A DNA stretch of 64,000 bases, taken from Acholeplasma granularum ATCC 19168. GTDB lineage: Bacteria; Bacillota_I; Bacilli_A; Acholeplasmatales; Acholeplasmataceae. Below the pieces are notes generated by a model. It saw nothing but the letters and a program-made list of their open reading frames with translations, was not told where the DNA came from and made no database searches. Within the stretch, counting starts at the first letter, position 1. Every line of letters begins with the position of its first letter. The stretch covers positions 124,001 to 188,000 of the forward strand of contig NZ_JAFR01000007.1 of assembly GCF_000526235.1 (NCBI RefSeq). Reading direction: 5' to 3'. Shown here piece after piece: positions 54,501 through 61,699 of this stretch. A program made the position numbers and the translations under genes.

Positions 54501-55303
54501 TTTTCATAAAAAGGAATAATTACTTCTGTTAAAACATTCAAACTAAATTCAGTAATTTGAGGCATAGTTGCATCAATTGATGATTTTTCCATTTTTGATG
54601 TAAGCAATAATAGATCACGGTTGAGTATGATATCTTTATCTTGATCTTTTTTTATTGTAAATGTTCTAAGTGTTCTTTCTAATTTTACTGGAAAATATAA
54701 AAGTGGTGCTTTGATTGGAAATTTGTCTTTGGAAAACACACCTTCAATAAATGGATAGGCAATATATAAGTTATATGATCCAGTGTCTTTGAAGGTTTTA
54801 TTTACCTCTCTGTAGAGTTTAGTTATATGACTTTCAAAACTTTGTTCATTATATACTAATCTAAGGTTTTTAACTCGGTTATTTGTTAAATAATCTACAA
54901 GTTCATTTTGATTCGTTAAATGGGTTAAATCAAAACTGTGATTTTGATTAATCTTACCTAAATATAAATTAACATTTGATTTTGACATATCAGTTAATCT
55001 ATCTTTATAATGATGTAAGACTTTTGTAGCAGATTTTGATACTTTTACTTGTTTAGAATTTAAATTTGTGTAATTCACAATAACATTTAAAAAACGCTGT
55101 GCATGCATCCTTAAAAACTCAGGTCCTAAACCTGAATATGCATTAAAATCTTCTACTTTGTTTGGTTTAGAATTCGACATTTCAACAAGTGCTTTATCAG
55201 TACATACATCTATTTTTTCACCTGTTTGAAAAAAATGATCTTCCCGAATAATATTTCTTAAATTGTAAAGTAACTCTAATAGTTCATTTTTAGCAGACAT
55301 CAT
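51581..55303 (-). CDS. Large SF1 helicase with HRDC, DUF4011-like and nuclease-like domains
   Basis: A 1240-residue protein. N-terminal HRDC-like domain (IDVCTDKALVEMSNSKPNKV to LGPEFLRMHAQRFL), then a DUF4011-like part (YKDRLTDMSKSNVNLYLGKI), Walker A VIWGPPGTGKSQTI near residue 388, a 400-residue helical insertion, motif II VIFDEASQMY near 814, GDPKQLRPSS, and NRLNVAITRAKK near 1064. The last 110 residues resemble the Vsr/REase-like domain of this helicase group, but the family rID reads KIN and IECDG reads ILCEF, so nuclease activity is doubtful. The start is ATG 55303 (or 55300) after GAAGGG; upstream codons code a leader-like hydrophobic run. Related proteins are predicted anti-phage or DNA-repair factors; the role here is unproven. 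Confidence 0.85.
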   Translation of the reverse strand: MMSAKNELLELLYNLRNIIREDHFFQTGEKIDVCTDKALVEMSNSKPNKVEDFNAYSGLGPEFLRMHAQRFLNVIVNYTNLNSKQVKVSKSATKVLHHYKDRLTDMSKSNVNLYLGKINQNHSFDLTHLTNQNELVDYLTNNRVKNLRLVYNEQSFESHITKLYREVNKTFKDTGSYNLYIAYPFIEGVFSKDKFPIKAPLLYFPVKLERTLRTFTIKKDQDKDIILNRDLLLLTSKMEKSSIDATMPQITEFSLNVLTEVIIPFYEKHGLNINKQFENKFIPFLNELKDDFLKRKHLGFIIKPYITLSRFQVFSSSIQKDMEKILQSKTYNELLEGLIDETNLFKSAKTELIEVTKSPIDEENISYINDLNYSQEKVIDLLNTEKKIVIWGPPGTGKSQTITSLISTSILKGENVLVVSEKKVALDVIYSRLKTANRYAMFIDDAENKQDFYDKLNKFLDPVAPVRTMNNDIYSNELEIKRLLNDMDQSLKLLYDETIEGIPVFQLYKRYIKDKDILNHLTPSDIHKIFNENYKKINFQIVDALEKTFDTDLHLKRMLDFDYYFRNYKIMHMLETKITRSQKIIFEQLHNDYLNIIDIYEKKTYFKQRKIRNKFVNEYIDSMSFLSQKKKIRKNYLNLMFKNKDLHHYIYDNITSLNKYKTIYQNLRPAHKTFLKMLNTNNQLKDITDIYKYRKYIFDGFYSGYLEEFKASHQKYLYIFDNYQTKLESIKDLMNIKMNITIESFEMALYKHALNLNNTKRIMDIKRIFEQDSKPSIKSFIETFNVEMSKHIRLWMMTPEVVSTILPLESGMFDLVIFDEASQMYVEKGIPSIYRAKKVVIAGDPKQLRPSSLGSGRLDDSNEFYEDEILKDVSLDAKSLLDLARYRYKETLLNYHYRSKYEELIAFSNHAFYDGKLIISPNQEKSVTPPIEYVYVKNASFENRSNKEEAKAVVELLKKIFKTRENNESIGVITFNSAHRDMIENQVDQVLFKKGIYQKHFEKEMFRKDDGEDKSLFIKNIENVQGDERDIIIFSMGYAKNEQGQVMRRFGWLNQEGGQNRLNVAITRAKKKIYFVSSLYPEEFKVEDLQSKGPKLLKDFMRYCYYVSTNNDVLTKAVLSNLHQNDDNLQVKSNNEMILDLQKRIEKLGYLVDLNIGIGNDKINLAIKNKNTDDYLLGILCEFSKEHLYARRDLLHYEKYLQSRNWNTYRLLESNWYTDPNKELKNIKELLKNKLEKSIL

Positions 55304-55322
55304 ATATACCCTTCCTATACTT

Positions 55323-55331
55323 ATTGTAACA
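55323..55331 (-). promoter_or_regulatory. Extended -10 promoter of the large helicase gene
   Basis: TGTTACAAT on the minus strand, 19 bases upstream of the ATG at 55303. Confidence 0.45.
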
Positions 55332-55389
55332 TATATAATTGTGTATATAATGAGATAGTCTTTTACTTTAATCAAATTTTATTTTATTG

Positions 55390-55395
55390 TATAAT
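55390..55395 (+). promoter_or_regulatory. -10 element of the four-helix membrane protein gene
   Basis: TATAAT 20 bases before the ATG at 55416; TAGGAGG is a strong ribosome binding site. Confidence 0.45.
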
Positions 55396-55415
55396 AACTT
55401 TAGGAGGAAGTAATA

Positions 55416-55919
55416 ATGACGAAAAAATTAGAAAATCTTTTACCTTTAGTTATTTTATTGTTTGGACTTTTAATTTCAGTTACAATGTTTTTGGATGTCT
55501 TAAAAACAAATGATGATCAGGCTATTATGAATGGATTAACTGCTATTTTTGGTGGTAATACTTATAGATTTGGCACATTTATTGATCATAATGTTAATTT
55601 TAGTATTTTAAATTTACTAGCATTTATCTTGCCTGGTTTTATGAGTATACTTTTAGTTATTGGTGTCATCAACCATAAAAAAACATCATATATTAAGTTA
55701 ATTATGGGACTTATAACTACTACAGTATTTGTAATATCAATTATATTGTTGTTCCAACTACCAAGTAACACTACTTTTACAAGAACTATTATTAATGTCG
55801 AATATAATGGAACTTATAAAGCATATAATTTGGCAATTGGAGCTGTATTCGGTTATGTATCTGCTATATTAGGAGCTGTATCATCTGTTATTTATAGTGT
55901 TTTACAATTTGAAAAATAG
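55416..55919 (+). CDS. Membrane protein of unknown function, four predicted helices
   Basis: A 167-residue protein I do not recognise. Hydrophobic helices lie at about residues 8-28, 65-84, 93-115 and 138-162, with a polar loop (TNDDQAIMNG... and TFIDHNVNF) between the first two. A strong TAGGAGG ribosome binding site supports expression. It is divergent from the helicase gene and ends at a bidirectional terminator shared with glgC. The only plus-strand gene of the block that separates glgP from glgC. Confidence 0.65.
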   Translation: MTKKLENLLPLVILLFGLLISVTMFLDVLKTNDDQAIMNGLTAIFGGNTYRFGTFIDHNVNFSILNLLAFILPGFMSILLVIGVINHKKTSYIKLIMGLITTTVFVISIILLFQLPSNTTFTRTIINVEYNGTYKAYNLAIGAVFGYVSAILGAVSSVIYSVLQFEK

Positions 55920-55937
55920 ATAATTGTTTATGCAAAA

Positions 55938-55981
55938 ATAAAAATAGAGCTACTTTTAATTAAAAGTAGCTCTATTTTTTT
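55938..55981. terminator. Bidirectional terminator between the membrane protein gene and glgC
   Basis: A perfect inverted repeat of about 20 bases per arm centred between 55959 and 55960, with A/T runs outside on both strands. It is the longest perfect hairpin I saw in the window. Confidence 0.88.
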
Positions 55982-57206
55982 ATCGAATCGTTGATCCTGA
56001 TGGTACATCTTTTTCGTTAATTGTTCCTGATCTATATATTCTACAATTTTTACCAATTCTTATATGACCTGGAATAACACTTTGTTTTTCAACTAAAGTA
56101 ATACCACTATAAAGATTTTTGGGTTTTTCTTTATTTGGTGTTAAGTCATTACCATAACCAATTTGTGTATAACTTCCAATTGTTACTTCTTTATCAATGA
56201 TTGACTTTGTAATTTCAGTGTAATTACCTATTATTGTATCATTTAGTATAACACTATCTTTAACAACAGTTCCTTTACCAACTCTAACTCCTGGACTTAG
56301 GACTGAATTAATTACAGTACCTTCAATAATACACCCATTAGAAACTAAACTATCTACAATTTTAGCATCGTTTCCTACTTTAACAGGAGGTAGGTCTTCA
56401 CTTTTTGTAAATACTTTCCAGGTTGGATCATATAAATCTAATTTTGTATAGTTTTTAGTCATTGCTAAGTTAGTTTCTAAATAAGAATCTAATGTACCAA
56501 CATCCATCCAGTAATCATTAAATTCATAAGAAAATACAGCTTTTGAAGTTGTATTGATTAGATGTGGGATGATGTGTTTACCAAAATCTAAATTTTCTTG
56601 TTCAAGTTCCGTTAGGACTTTCTTTAAAAGTTTAAAATCAAATAAGTAAATTCCCATACTTGCTAAGTTGGAATCTGAATGTTCTGGTTTTTCTTGGAAT
56701 TCTATGATCTCATTATTTGAATTAACTGACATAATACCAAATCTAGAAATATCCTCAGGTCTAACTCTTTGAGTTGCTATTGTTAATAATGCATTATTTT
56801 CTTTGTGGAATGAAATCATTTTGCGATAATCCATTTTATAAATATGATCACCTGACAAAATTAAAACATATTTTGGATTTTTGCGGTTTAAGTATTCAAG
56901 ATTTTTATAGACAGCATCTGCAGTACCTAAATACCAATTTGTATGTGGTTGTAGTAAAGTTACTGATGAATCCCTTCTATCTAAATCCCAGGGTTTGCCA
57001 CTACCAATATGTTTATTCAATGAAAGCGGCAGGTATTGAGTAAGTATGCCAATATCATATATTCCAGACTGTGCACAATTTGATAAAGTAAAGTCTATAA
57101 TTCTAAATTTACCAGCAAAAGGCATGGCTGGTTTACTACGCTTTTCAGATAATAAATCTAGTCTTGTACCTTTACCACCTGCTAAAATTATTGCTAATGT
57201 CTCCAT
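55980..57206 (-). CDS. glgC: Glucose-1-phosphate adenylyltransferase
   Basis: A 408-residue ADP-glucose pyrophosphorylase. The N-terminal nucleotidyltransferase part contains AIILAGGKGTRLDLLSEKRS and PAMPFAGKFRIIDFTLSNCA, ILSGDHIYKMDYRKM, FQEKPEHS and YWMDVGTLDSYLETN; a left-handed beta-helix follows from about residue 285. It makes ADP-glucose for GlgA. Only two bases separate it from glgA. Bacillus-type clusters carry a second, non-catalytic homologue (GlgD) beside glgC; none is present here. Confidence 0.95.
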   Translation of the reverse strand: METLAIILAGGKGTRLDLLSEKRSKPAMPFAGKFRIIDFTLSNCAQSGIYDIGILTQYLPLSLNKHIGSGKPWDLDRRDSSVTLLQPHTNWYLGTADAVYKNLEYLNRKNPKYVLILSGDHIYKMDYRKMISFHKENNALLTIATQRVRPEDISRFGIMSVNSNNEIIEFQEKPEHSDSNLASMGIYLFDFKLLKKVLTELEQENLDFGKHIIPHLINTTSKAVFSYEFNDYWMDVGTLDSYLETNLAMTKNYTKLDLYDPTWKVFTKSEDLPPVKVGNDAKIVDSLVSNGCIIEGTVINSVLSPGVRVGKGTVVKDSVILNDTIIGNYTEITKSIIDKEVTIGSYTQIGYGNDLTPNKEKPKNLYSGITLVEKQSVIPGHIRIGKNCRIYRSGTINEKDVPSGSTIR

Positions 57207-57208
57207 AA

Positions 57209-58639
57209 CTATTTTTCCCCTAACATTTCTTTGTATATTTTTTCATATGATATCGCCATTTTATTAAGTCCATAATCAGTTTTCATCGCTTGATTAACCA
57301 ATTTTTTCCAAACACTTGCTTGATTGTTATATACATGAATGCTTTCAAATAATTTTTCTTTTAAATCATATGAATCATAATTTGCAAAAGTAAATCCTGT
57401 ACCTTCATTTGTATATTTATTGTATGGAATAACTGTATCTTTTAGACCGCCTGTTTCTCTTACAATGGGTAAAGATCCATAACGCATTGCAATCATTTGA
57501 CCAAGGCCACATGGTTCAAATCTACTTGGCATCATAAACATATCACTTCCAGCATAAATTAAATGTGCAATTTTTTCGTTAAAACCTATATAATTGGCTA
57601 CTCTATTCGGATATTTTCCAGTTAAGTATCTAAAAAAGTTTTCATAATTTTGATCACCTGAGCCCATTAGTATAAATTTGGCATTAGAATATTCTAGTAC
57701 CTCTTCTATACAAAACTCCATTAATGAAATACCTTTTTGATCAGCAAGTCTTCCAACGTAGGCAATAAGTGGTTCTTTAGTTGATAAATCAAGACCAAAA
57801 TGTTCAAGTATAAATGCTTTATTTTCTGCTTTACCAAATAATGCATCTTTTAATCCATAATTTTTTTCAATCATTTTATCAGTTTTAGGATTAAATACTA
57901 CATCGTCAATACCATTTAAAATACCACTAAAATCATTTTGTCTATTCTTTAAGGCACCATCTAGAGAAAATCCAAATTCATTAGTCATTACCTCTTTACT
58001 GTAGGTTGGTGAAACTGTATTAATTTTGGTTGCTCTTTCTATGCCTGCCTTTAAAAAGTTTACACGATCAAAATGTATGTAAGAATAATCAAAATCTGTA
58101 TTAAATAGTTGAGCTACAGACTTATCAAAATTACCTTGATATTGTAAATTATGTATGGTTAATAAAATATGAATTTTAAAATAATTATAACTTTGATGTC
58201 TATAATGTTTATCCAGTAAATATGGTAAGATTGCAGTTTGCCAGTCATTAAGGTGTATGATATCCGGGTAAAAATTAATTAGTTCTAACCCTTCTAAAAT
58301 TGCATAATTAAAACAGGTAAATCTTTCAGCATCATCATGATATCCATATAATGAATCTCTTTCAAAATAATGCATATTTTGAACAAATATATATGTGGTG
58401 TTTTCATAAATCATCTCATAGTAATTTACAATCGTCTCAAAATGGGACATATATATTGTTTTACTACCTAAAAATCTCATTTTATCGTGGTATCTTTTTA
58501 TTTGCTCATAATACGGTGTAATAATTTTAATTTCATGTCCGAGTTTATTAATTGATTTTGGCAAAAAATATGCCATATCTGCTAAACCACCCGTTTTACT
58601 AAAAGGAAAACACTCTGAACTACAAAATAAAATTTTCAT
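57209..58639 (-). CDS. glgA: Glycogen synthase (ADP-glucose, GT5)
   Basis: A 476-residue GT5 starch/glycogen synthase. ADP-glucose-binding KTGGLADMAYFLPKSI near residue 15, IIHLNDWQTAILPYLL near residue 125, YVGRLADQKGISLMEFC near residue 290, and MPSRFEPCGLGQMIAMRYGS near residue 380 (catalytic Glu). It extends alpha-1,4 chains. It is the first gene of glgA-glgC, with a promoter at 58677-58705. It is unusual to find a full ADP-glucose route in such a small genome type. Confidence 0.95.
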   Translation of the reverse strand: MKILFCSSECFPFSKTGGLADMAYFLPKSINKLGHEIKIITPYYEQIKRYHDKMRFLGSKTIYMSHFETIVNYYEMIYENTTYIFVQNMHYFERDSLYGYHDDAERFTCFNYAILEGLELINFYPDIIHLNDWQTAILPYLLDKHYRHQSYNYFKIHILLTIHNLQYQGNFDKSVAQLFNTDFDYSYIHFDRVNFLKAGIERATKINTVSPTYSKEVMTNEFGFSLDGALKNRQNDFSGILNGIDDVVFNPKTDKMIEKNYGLKDALFGKAENKAFILEHFGLDLSTKEPLIAYVGRLADQKGISLMEFCIEEVLEYSNAKFILMGSGDQNYENFFRYLTGKYPNRVANYIGFNEKIAHLIYAGSDMFMMPSRFEPCGLGQMIAMRYGSLPIVRETGGLKDTVIPYNKYTNEGTGFTFANYDSYDLKEKLFESIHVYNNQASVWKKLVNQAMKTDYGLNKMAISYEKIYKEMLGEK

Positions 58640-58676
58640 ACTTAGACCCCTCTTATATGCAATTTATTATAGTTAA

Positions 58677-58705
58677 ATTATACAATATGGTAACGTTTTT
58701 TACAA
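58677..58705 (-). promoter_or_regulatory. Promoter of glgA-glgC with an AACGTT core in the spacer
   Basis: TTGTAA (58705-58700), 17 bases, TATAAT (58682-58677) on the minus strand. The spacer holds AACGTT (58692-58697), a partial LacI-type half pattern. Confidence 0.6.
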
Positions 58706-58752
58706 CTAATCTCAAATACATAACAATTATAAAGACTATCTAGGTATTTATT

Positions 58753-58767
58753 TAATAAGTCTTATTA
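58753..58767. repeat. 15-bp perfect palindrome upstream of the OFA-type transporter
   Basis: TAATAAG-T-CTTATTA, 85 bases before the ATG at 58852. Candidate operator; AT content makes chance occurrence possible. Confidence 0.5.
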
Positions 58768-58788
58768 GTTGATTTTATTATTGTATTT

Positions 58789-58803
58789 TTGTTATTCTAA
58801 CAA
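58789..58803. repeat. 15-bp inverted repeat upstream of the OFA-type transporter
   Basis: TTGTTA-TTC-TAACAA, about 50 bases before the ATG at 58852; second symmetrical site in this intergenic region. Confidence 0.5.
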
Positions 58804-58851
58804 TATCGTTTTTTTATATGGATCAATATAACTAAGATGTAGGTGAAATAA

Positions 58852-60021
58852 ATGCAAGAAATGACAAAAAAACATCAAATAATCACACTAATTAGTGGTA
58901 TCCTTATTGAATTAATATTAGGCACAGTATATGCATACAGTATTGTAAGATTATATTTAGAAAATGAATTTAATCTAAACCACACCCAAAGTTCGTTTCC
59001 ATATCTAACATCTTTAGCATTTTTTTCATTGTTTGTTATGATTAGTGGTAGATATATAAACAAAGATAATTTTATAAAATGGCTCATTTATGGTGTGCTA
59101 CTTGTTGGTTTTGGTTATATAATTTCTGGATTAGCATCTAATTATCTTATTTTCACTGTGGGTTATGGGGTTTTAGTTGGTATAGGTGTTGGTATACTAT
59201 ACGGTATTCCTATAACAATCATTCAAAAAGTTTTTCAGAAAAGGCAAGGAATTGCGGTTGGATTTACAATTGCAGGATTTGGTTTATCGACAGTAATTAC
59301 AGCTCCAATATTACAAATATTATTTGATTTTTTAGGATTTAAATCTACATTCTTGCTATTTGGTTTAGTCTCAGTTTTACTTCTTTCTTTATTTAGTCAT
59401 TTACTAATTAAAAGAGTAGACATAAGTTTACTATATTCCATTAAATCTGAAGAAACACCTTATGCAACAAAATCAGTTTTTGTATATTTTTTTATTATAT
59501 TTATGTTCGGAATTATGTTTGGTTTAGCGATGATCGGTTTAACTGTGTTTATAGGCATGGAGTATTATGGGCTAAATACAAATACTATTAGTCTTTTAAT
59601 GATTGTATTTGCCCTATCAAATGGTCTTGCAAGACCAATATTTGGATATATTTATGATAAATATAGATTAAAATTTTCAGTAATACTTTTATCATTATTA
59701 ACCATTATTGTGTCAACCATATATATTTTCTTTGATAGTAAACACAGCTTTTTATTCATAACCACATTTATTCTTAGCTGGGCAACTGTCGGTGGATGGT
59801 TAGCTTTAATGCCTTTGATTACCAAAGAAATCTTTGGATTAAATAGTTTTAGCAAAACATATGGAAAAATGTATCTAAGTTATGGTCTAGCAGCAATTAT
59901 AGGTAATTTGTATACAGGTGTCATGATTGATAAAATGCTTGACTTAAGTATTATTTTGATACCAATATTAATAATATCTGTTTTAACAATTTTTTCAATC
60001 TTATTTATAAAATTCAAGTGA
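58852..60021 (+). CDS. MFS transporter, OFA (oxalate/formate antiporter-like) family
   Basis: A 389-residue carrier with about twelve helices. The first helix GILIELILGTVYAYSIVRL and FGLSTVITAPI near helix 5 follow the OFA pattern (N-terminal G...GxxYAxS motif). OFA members carry mono- and dicarboxylates, for example oxalate, formate or lactate; substrate not assignable. GTAGGTG precedes the ATG. Intergenic palindromes upstream suggest dedicated regulation. Confidence 0.82.
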   Translation: MQEMTKKHQIITLISGILIELILGTVYAYSIVRLYLENEFNLNHTQSSFPYLTSLAFFSLFVMISGRYINKDNFIKWLIYGVLLVGFGYIISGLASNYLIFTVGYGVLVGIGVGILYGIPITIIQKVFQKRQGIAVGFTIAGFGLSTVITAPILQILFDFLGFKSTFLLFGLVSVLLLSLFSHLLIKRVDISLLYSIKSEETPYATKSVFVYFFIIFMFGIMFGLAMIGLTVFIGMEYYGLNTNTISLLMIVFALSNGLARPIFGYIYDKYRLKFSVILLSLLTIIVSTIYIFFDSKHSFLFITTFILSWATVGGWLALMPLITKEIFGLNSFSKTYGKMYLSYGLAAIIGNLYTGVMIDKMLDLSIILIPILIISVLTIFSILFIKFK

Positions 60022-60032
60022 CTCATATGACT

Positions 60033-60069
60033 AAACCCAGAAATTAATTTAATTTCTGGGTTTATTTTT
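60033..60069. terminator. Terminator between the OFA transporter and the DEAD-box helicase
   Basis: A 13-bp stem AAACCCAGAAATT/AATTTCTGGGTTT (60033-60045 with 60051-60063), loop AATTT, then ATTTTTA on the plus strand. Convergent genes end on both sides. Confidence 0.85.
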
Positions 60070-61432
60070 ATTTATTGGATTTACTTTTTTTAACTTGATA
60101 GTGTGGATTCGTCTTTTTTTGATACTCTACAAAAGACTTACTTTTTTTCTTTATAGAGGTTTTAGAATTTTTATTTTCTTTAGATTTTGGTTTGTGACCT
60201 TTAAATTTTAAGTAATCCGGTAATTTATTTTGATCTTGTCTTCTATTTATTTCATGTTTTGGACTTTTAGTTATTGGTTTTATAGATTCTTTGATAGGTT
60301 TTAACACCTGAAATTGATGTTCAATAACATTGATTGATTTACCGATATGTTTTTCAATTTGATTAAGTAATTTAGGTTCAGCTGGGTCAGAAAAAGATAT
60401 AGCAATACCACTTAATCCTGCTCTACCCGTTCTACCGATACGGTGTATATATGTTTCTGGTACTTCTGGTAAATCATAGTTAACTACAAAATCTAGAGCC
60501 TCAATATCAATGCCTCTTGCTGCTATATCTGTTGCTACTAGTATTTTTGTTTTTCCCGACTTAAAGTTATTTAGTGATCGCTCACGCGATGCTTGAGATT
60601 TGTTACCATGAATGGGTTCTGATTCAATATTTACCATCATTAGATTTTTAACTAATCTATTTGCACCATTTTTTGTTCGCGTAAATACTAATACAGATTT
60701 CATATTCATTTTTTTAATTAAATCAACAAGTAAAGCTGTTTTATATGATTTTGAGACTAAATAAACAGATTGATTGATTAAGTCAAGGGTTTGTGTGACT
60801 GGAGCAACAGCAATTCTTACTGGATTTATGAGTATTTGTTTTGATAATTGCTCAATTTGTTTTGGCATGGTTGCAGAAAATAGCATTGTTTGTCTATCTT
60901 TTGGTATTTGATTAACTATTTTTAGTACATCTTTAATAAATCCCATATCTAACATCTGATCAGCTTCATCTAACACCAAGTATTTTATATCATTTAAGTG
61001 TAATATTTTTTGATTTAGTAGATCGAGTAATCTTCCTGGTGTTGCAATAACTACATCTACACCACGTTTAATAGATTCTTCTTGGCGTTTTTGAGAGACC
61101 CCACCATATATTGTAGTATTTTTTATGTTCAAGTATTTTGAGTAATTTGTAAAATTTTCAGCTACTTGTAGTGCAAGTTCTCGCGTTGGGGTTAATACTA
61201 ATGCTTCAATTTTTCTATCTGCCTTATGATTTTTACTTTCATATATTTTTTGTAAAATTGGTATAGCAAATGCTGCTGTTTTACCGGTACCTGTTTGTGC
61301 ACTTGCTAGTAAATCTTTACCATCAAGTAGTGCAGGTATTGCATTTACTTGTATAGGTGTAGGCTCACTATATCCTGATAAAGATAAAGATTTTGTAATA
61401 CGTTCAATTATATTTAAATCATTAAATGTCAT
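60068..61432 (-). CDS. DEAD-box RNA helicase
   Basis: A 454-residue DEAD-box protein. Q motif NLSGYSEPTPIQVNAIPALL-type segment (SGYSEPTPIQVNAIP), motif I ASAQTGTGKTAAF, DEAD box as VLDEADQMLDMGF, SAT in LFSATMPKQ, and HRIGRTGRAG (motif VI). A Lys-rich basic tail (about residues 370-454) ends in SKSNK, typical of ribosome-assembly or cold-shock helicases (CshA-like). The start is ATG at 61432 after AAAGGA; the frame is open further upstream through the leader. A terminator-like hairpin in the leader points to attenuation. Confidence 0.92.
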   Translation of the reverse strand: MTFNDLNIIERITKSLSLSGYSEPTPIQVNAIPALLDGKDLLASAQTGTGKTAAFAIPILQKIYESKNHKADRKIEALVLTPTRELALQVAENFTNYSKYLNIKNTTIYGGVSQKRQEESIKRGVDVVIATPGRLLDLLNQKILHLNDIKYLVLDEADQMLDMGFIKDVLKIVNQIPKDRQTMLFSATMPKQIEQLSKQILINPVRIAVAPVTQTLDLINQSVYLVSKSYKTALLVDLIKKMNMKSVLVFTRTKNGANRLVKNLMMVNIESEPIHGNKSQASRERSLNNFKSGKTKILVATDIAARGIDIEALDFVVNYDLPEVPETYIHRIGRTGRAGLSGIAISFSDPAEPKLLNQIEKHIGKSINVIEHQFQVLKPIKESIKPITKSPKHEINRRQDQNKLPDYLKFKGHKPKSKENKNSKTSIKKKSKSFVEYQKKTNPHYQVKKSKSNK

Positions 61433-61456
61433 ATTTTTTTCCTTTATATATTGTGA

Positions 61457-61491
61457 TTTTAAAAAGGTGTTTGATTGTAACCAAACACCTT
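61457..61491 (-). terminator. Terminator-like hairpin in the leader of the DEAD-box helicase gene
   Basis: AAGGTGTTTG/CAAACACCTT on the minus strand (61464-61473 with 61482-61491), 8-base loop, followed by TTT. It lies 32 bases upstream of the ATG, inside the transcribed leader, so it is likely a regulated attenuator. Confidence 0.7.
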
Positions 61492-61530
61492 CTTTATATA
61501 TAAAATGTTTATAAATCAATAACCTATAAA

Positions 61531-61539
61531 AGTATACCA
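61531..61539 (-). promoter_or_regulatory. Extended -10 promoter of the DEAD-box helicase gene
   Basis: TGGTATACT on the minus strand (TGnTATnnT). It would give a leader of about 90 bases that includes the hairpin at 61464-61491. Confidence 0.5.
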
Positions 61540-61623
61540 TAATTAAAACTATTATTTCTATTATATGTTTTATTATGTAGAGAAAATAACTGATGATATA
61601 TATCAAATACTTTAATAATTTCA

Positions 61624-61637
61624 TGGAATCGTTTAAC
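61624..61637. promoter_or_regulatory. Partial LacI/cre-type site upstream of the GPH transporter
   Basis: TGGAATCGTTTAAC matches TGnAAnCGnTTnCA except for the last two bases (AC for CA). It overlaps the -35 of the transporter promoter. Confidence 0.35.
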
Positions 61638-61660
61638 TTAATTTTTATGCATGATATAAT
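61632..61660 (+). promoter_or_regulatory. Promoter of the GPH transporter gene
   Basis: TTTAAC (61632-61637), 17-base spacer and TGA-TATAAT (61652-61660), an extended -10; ATG at 61700 after AAAAGGA. Confidence 0.6.
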
Positions 61661-61699
61661 AAACATAATATACAATATAGATAAAAGGATATCATAATT

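Noticed and set aside
55304-55375. Membrane-like N-terminal extension of the large helicase
   Set aside because: It covers the extended -10 promoter; GAAGGG precedes ATG 55303. The hydrophobicity comes from AT-rich promoter DNA.
61433-61675. Hydrophobic N-terminal extension of the DEAD-box helicase (82 codons)
   Set aside because: It spans the promoter and leader hairpin; AAAGGA before the ATG at 61432 and the start of family similarity fix the start.
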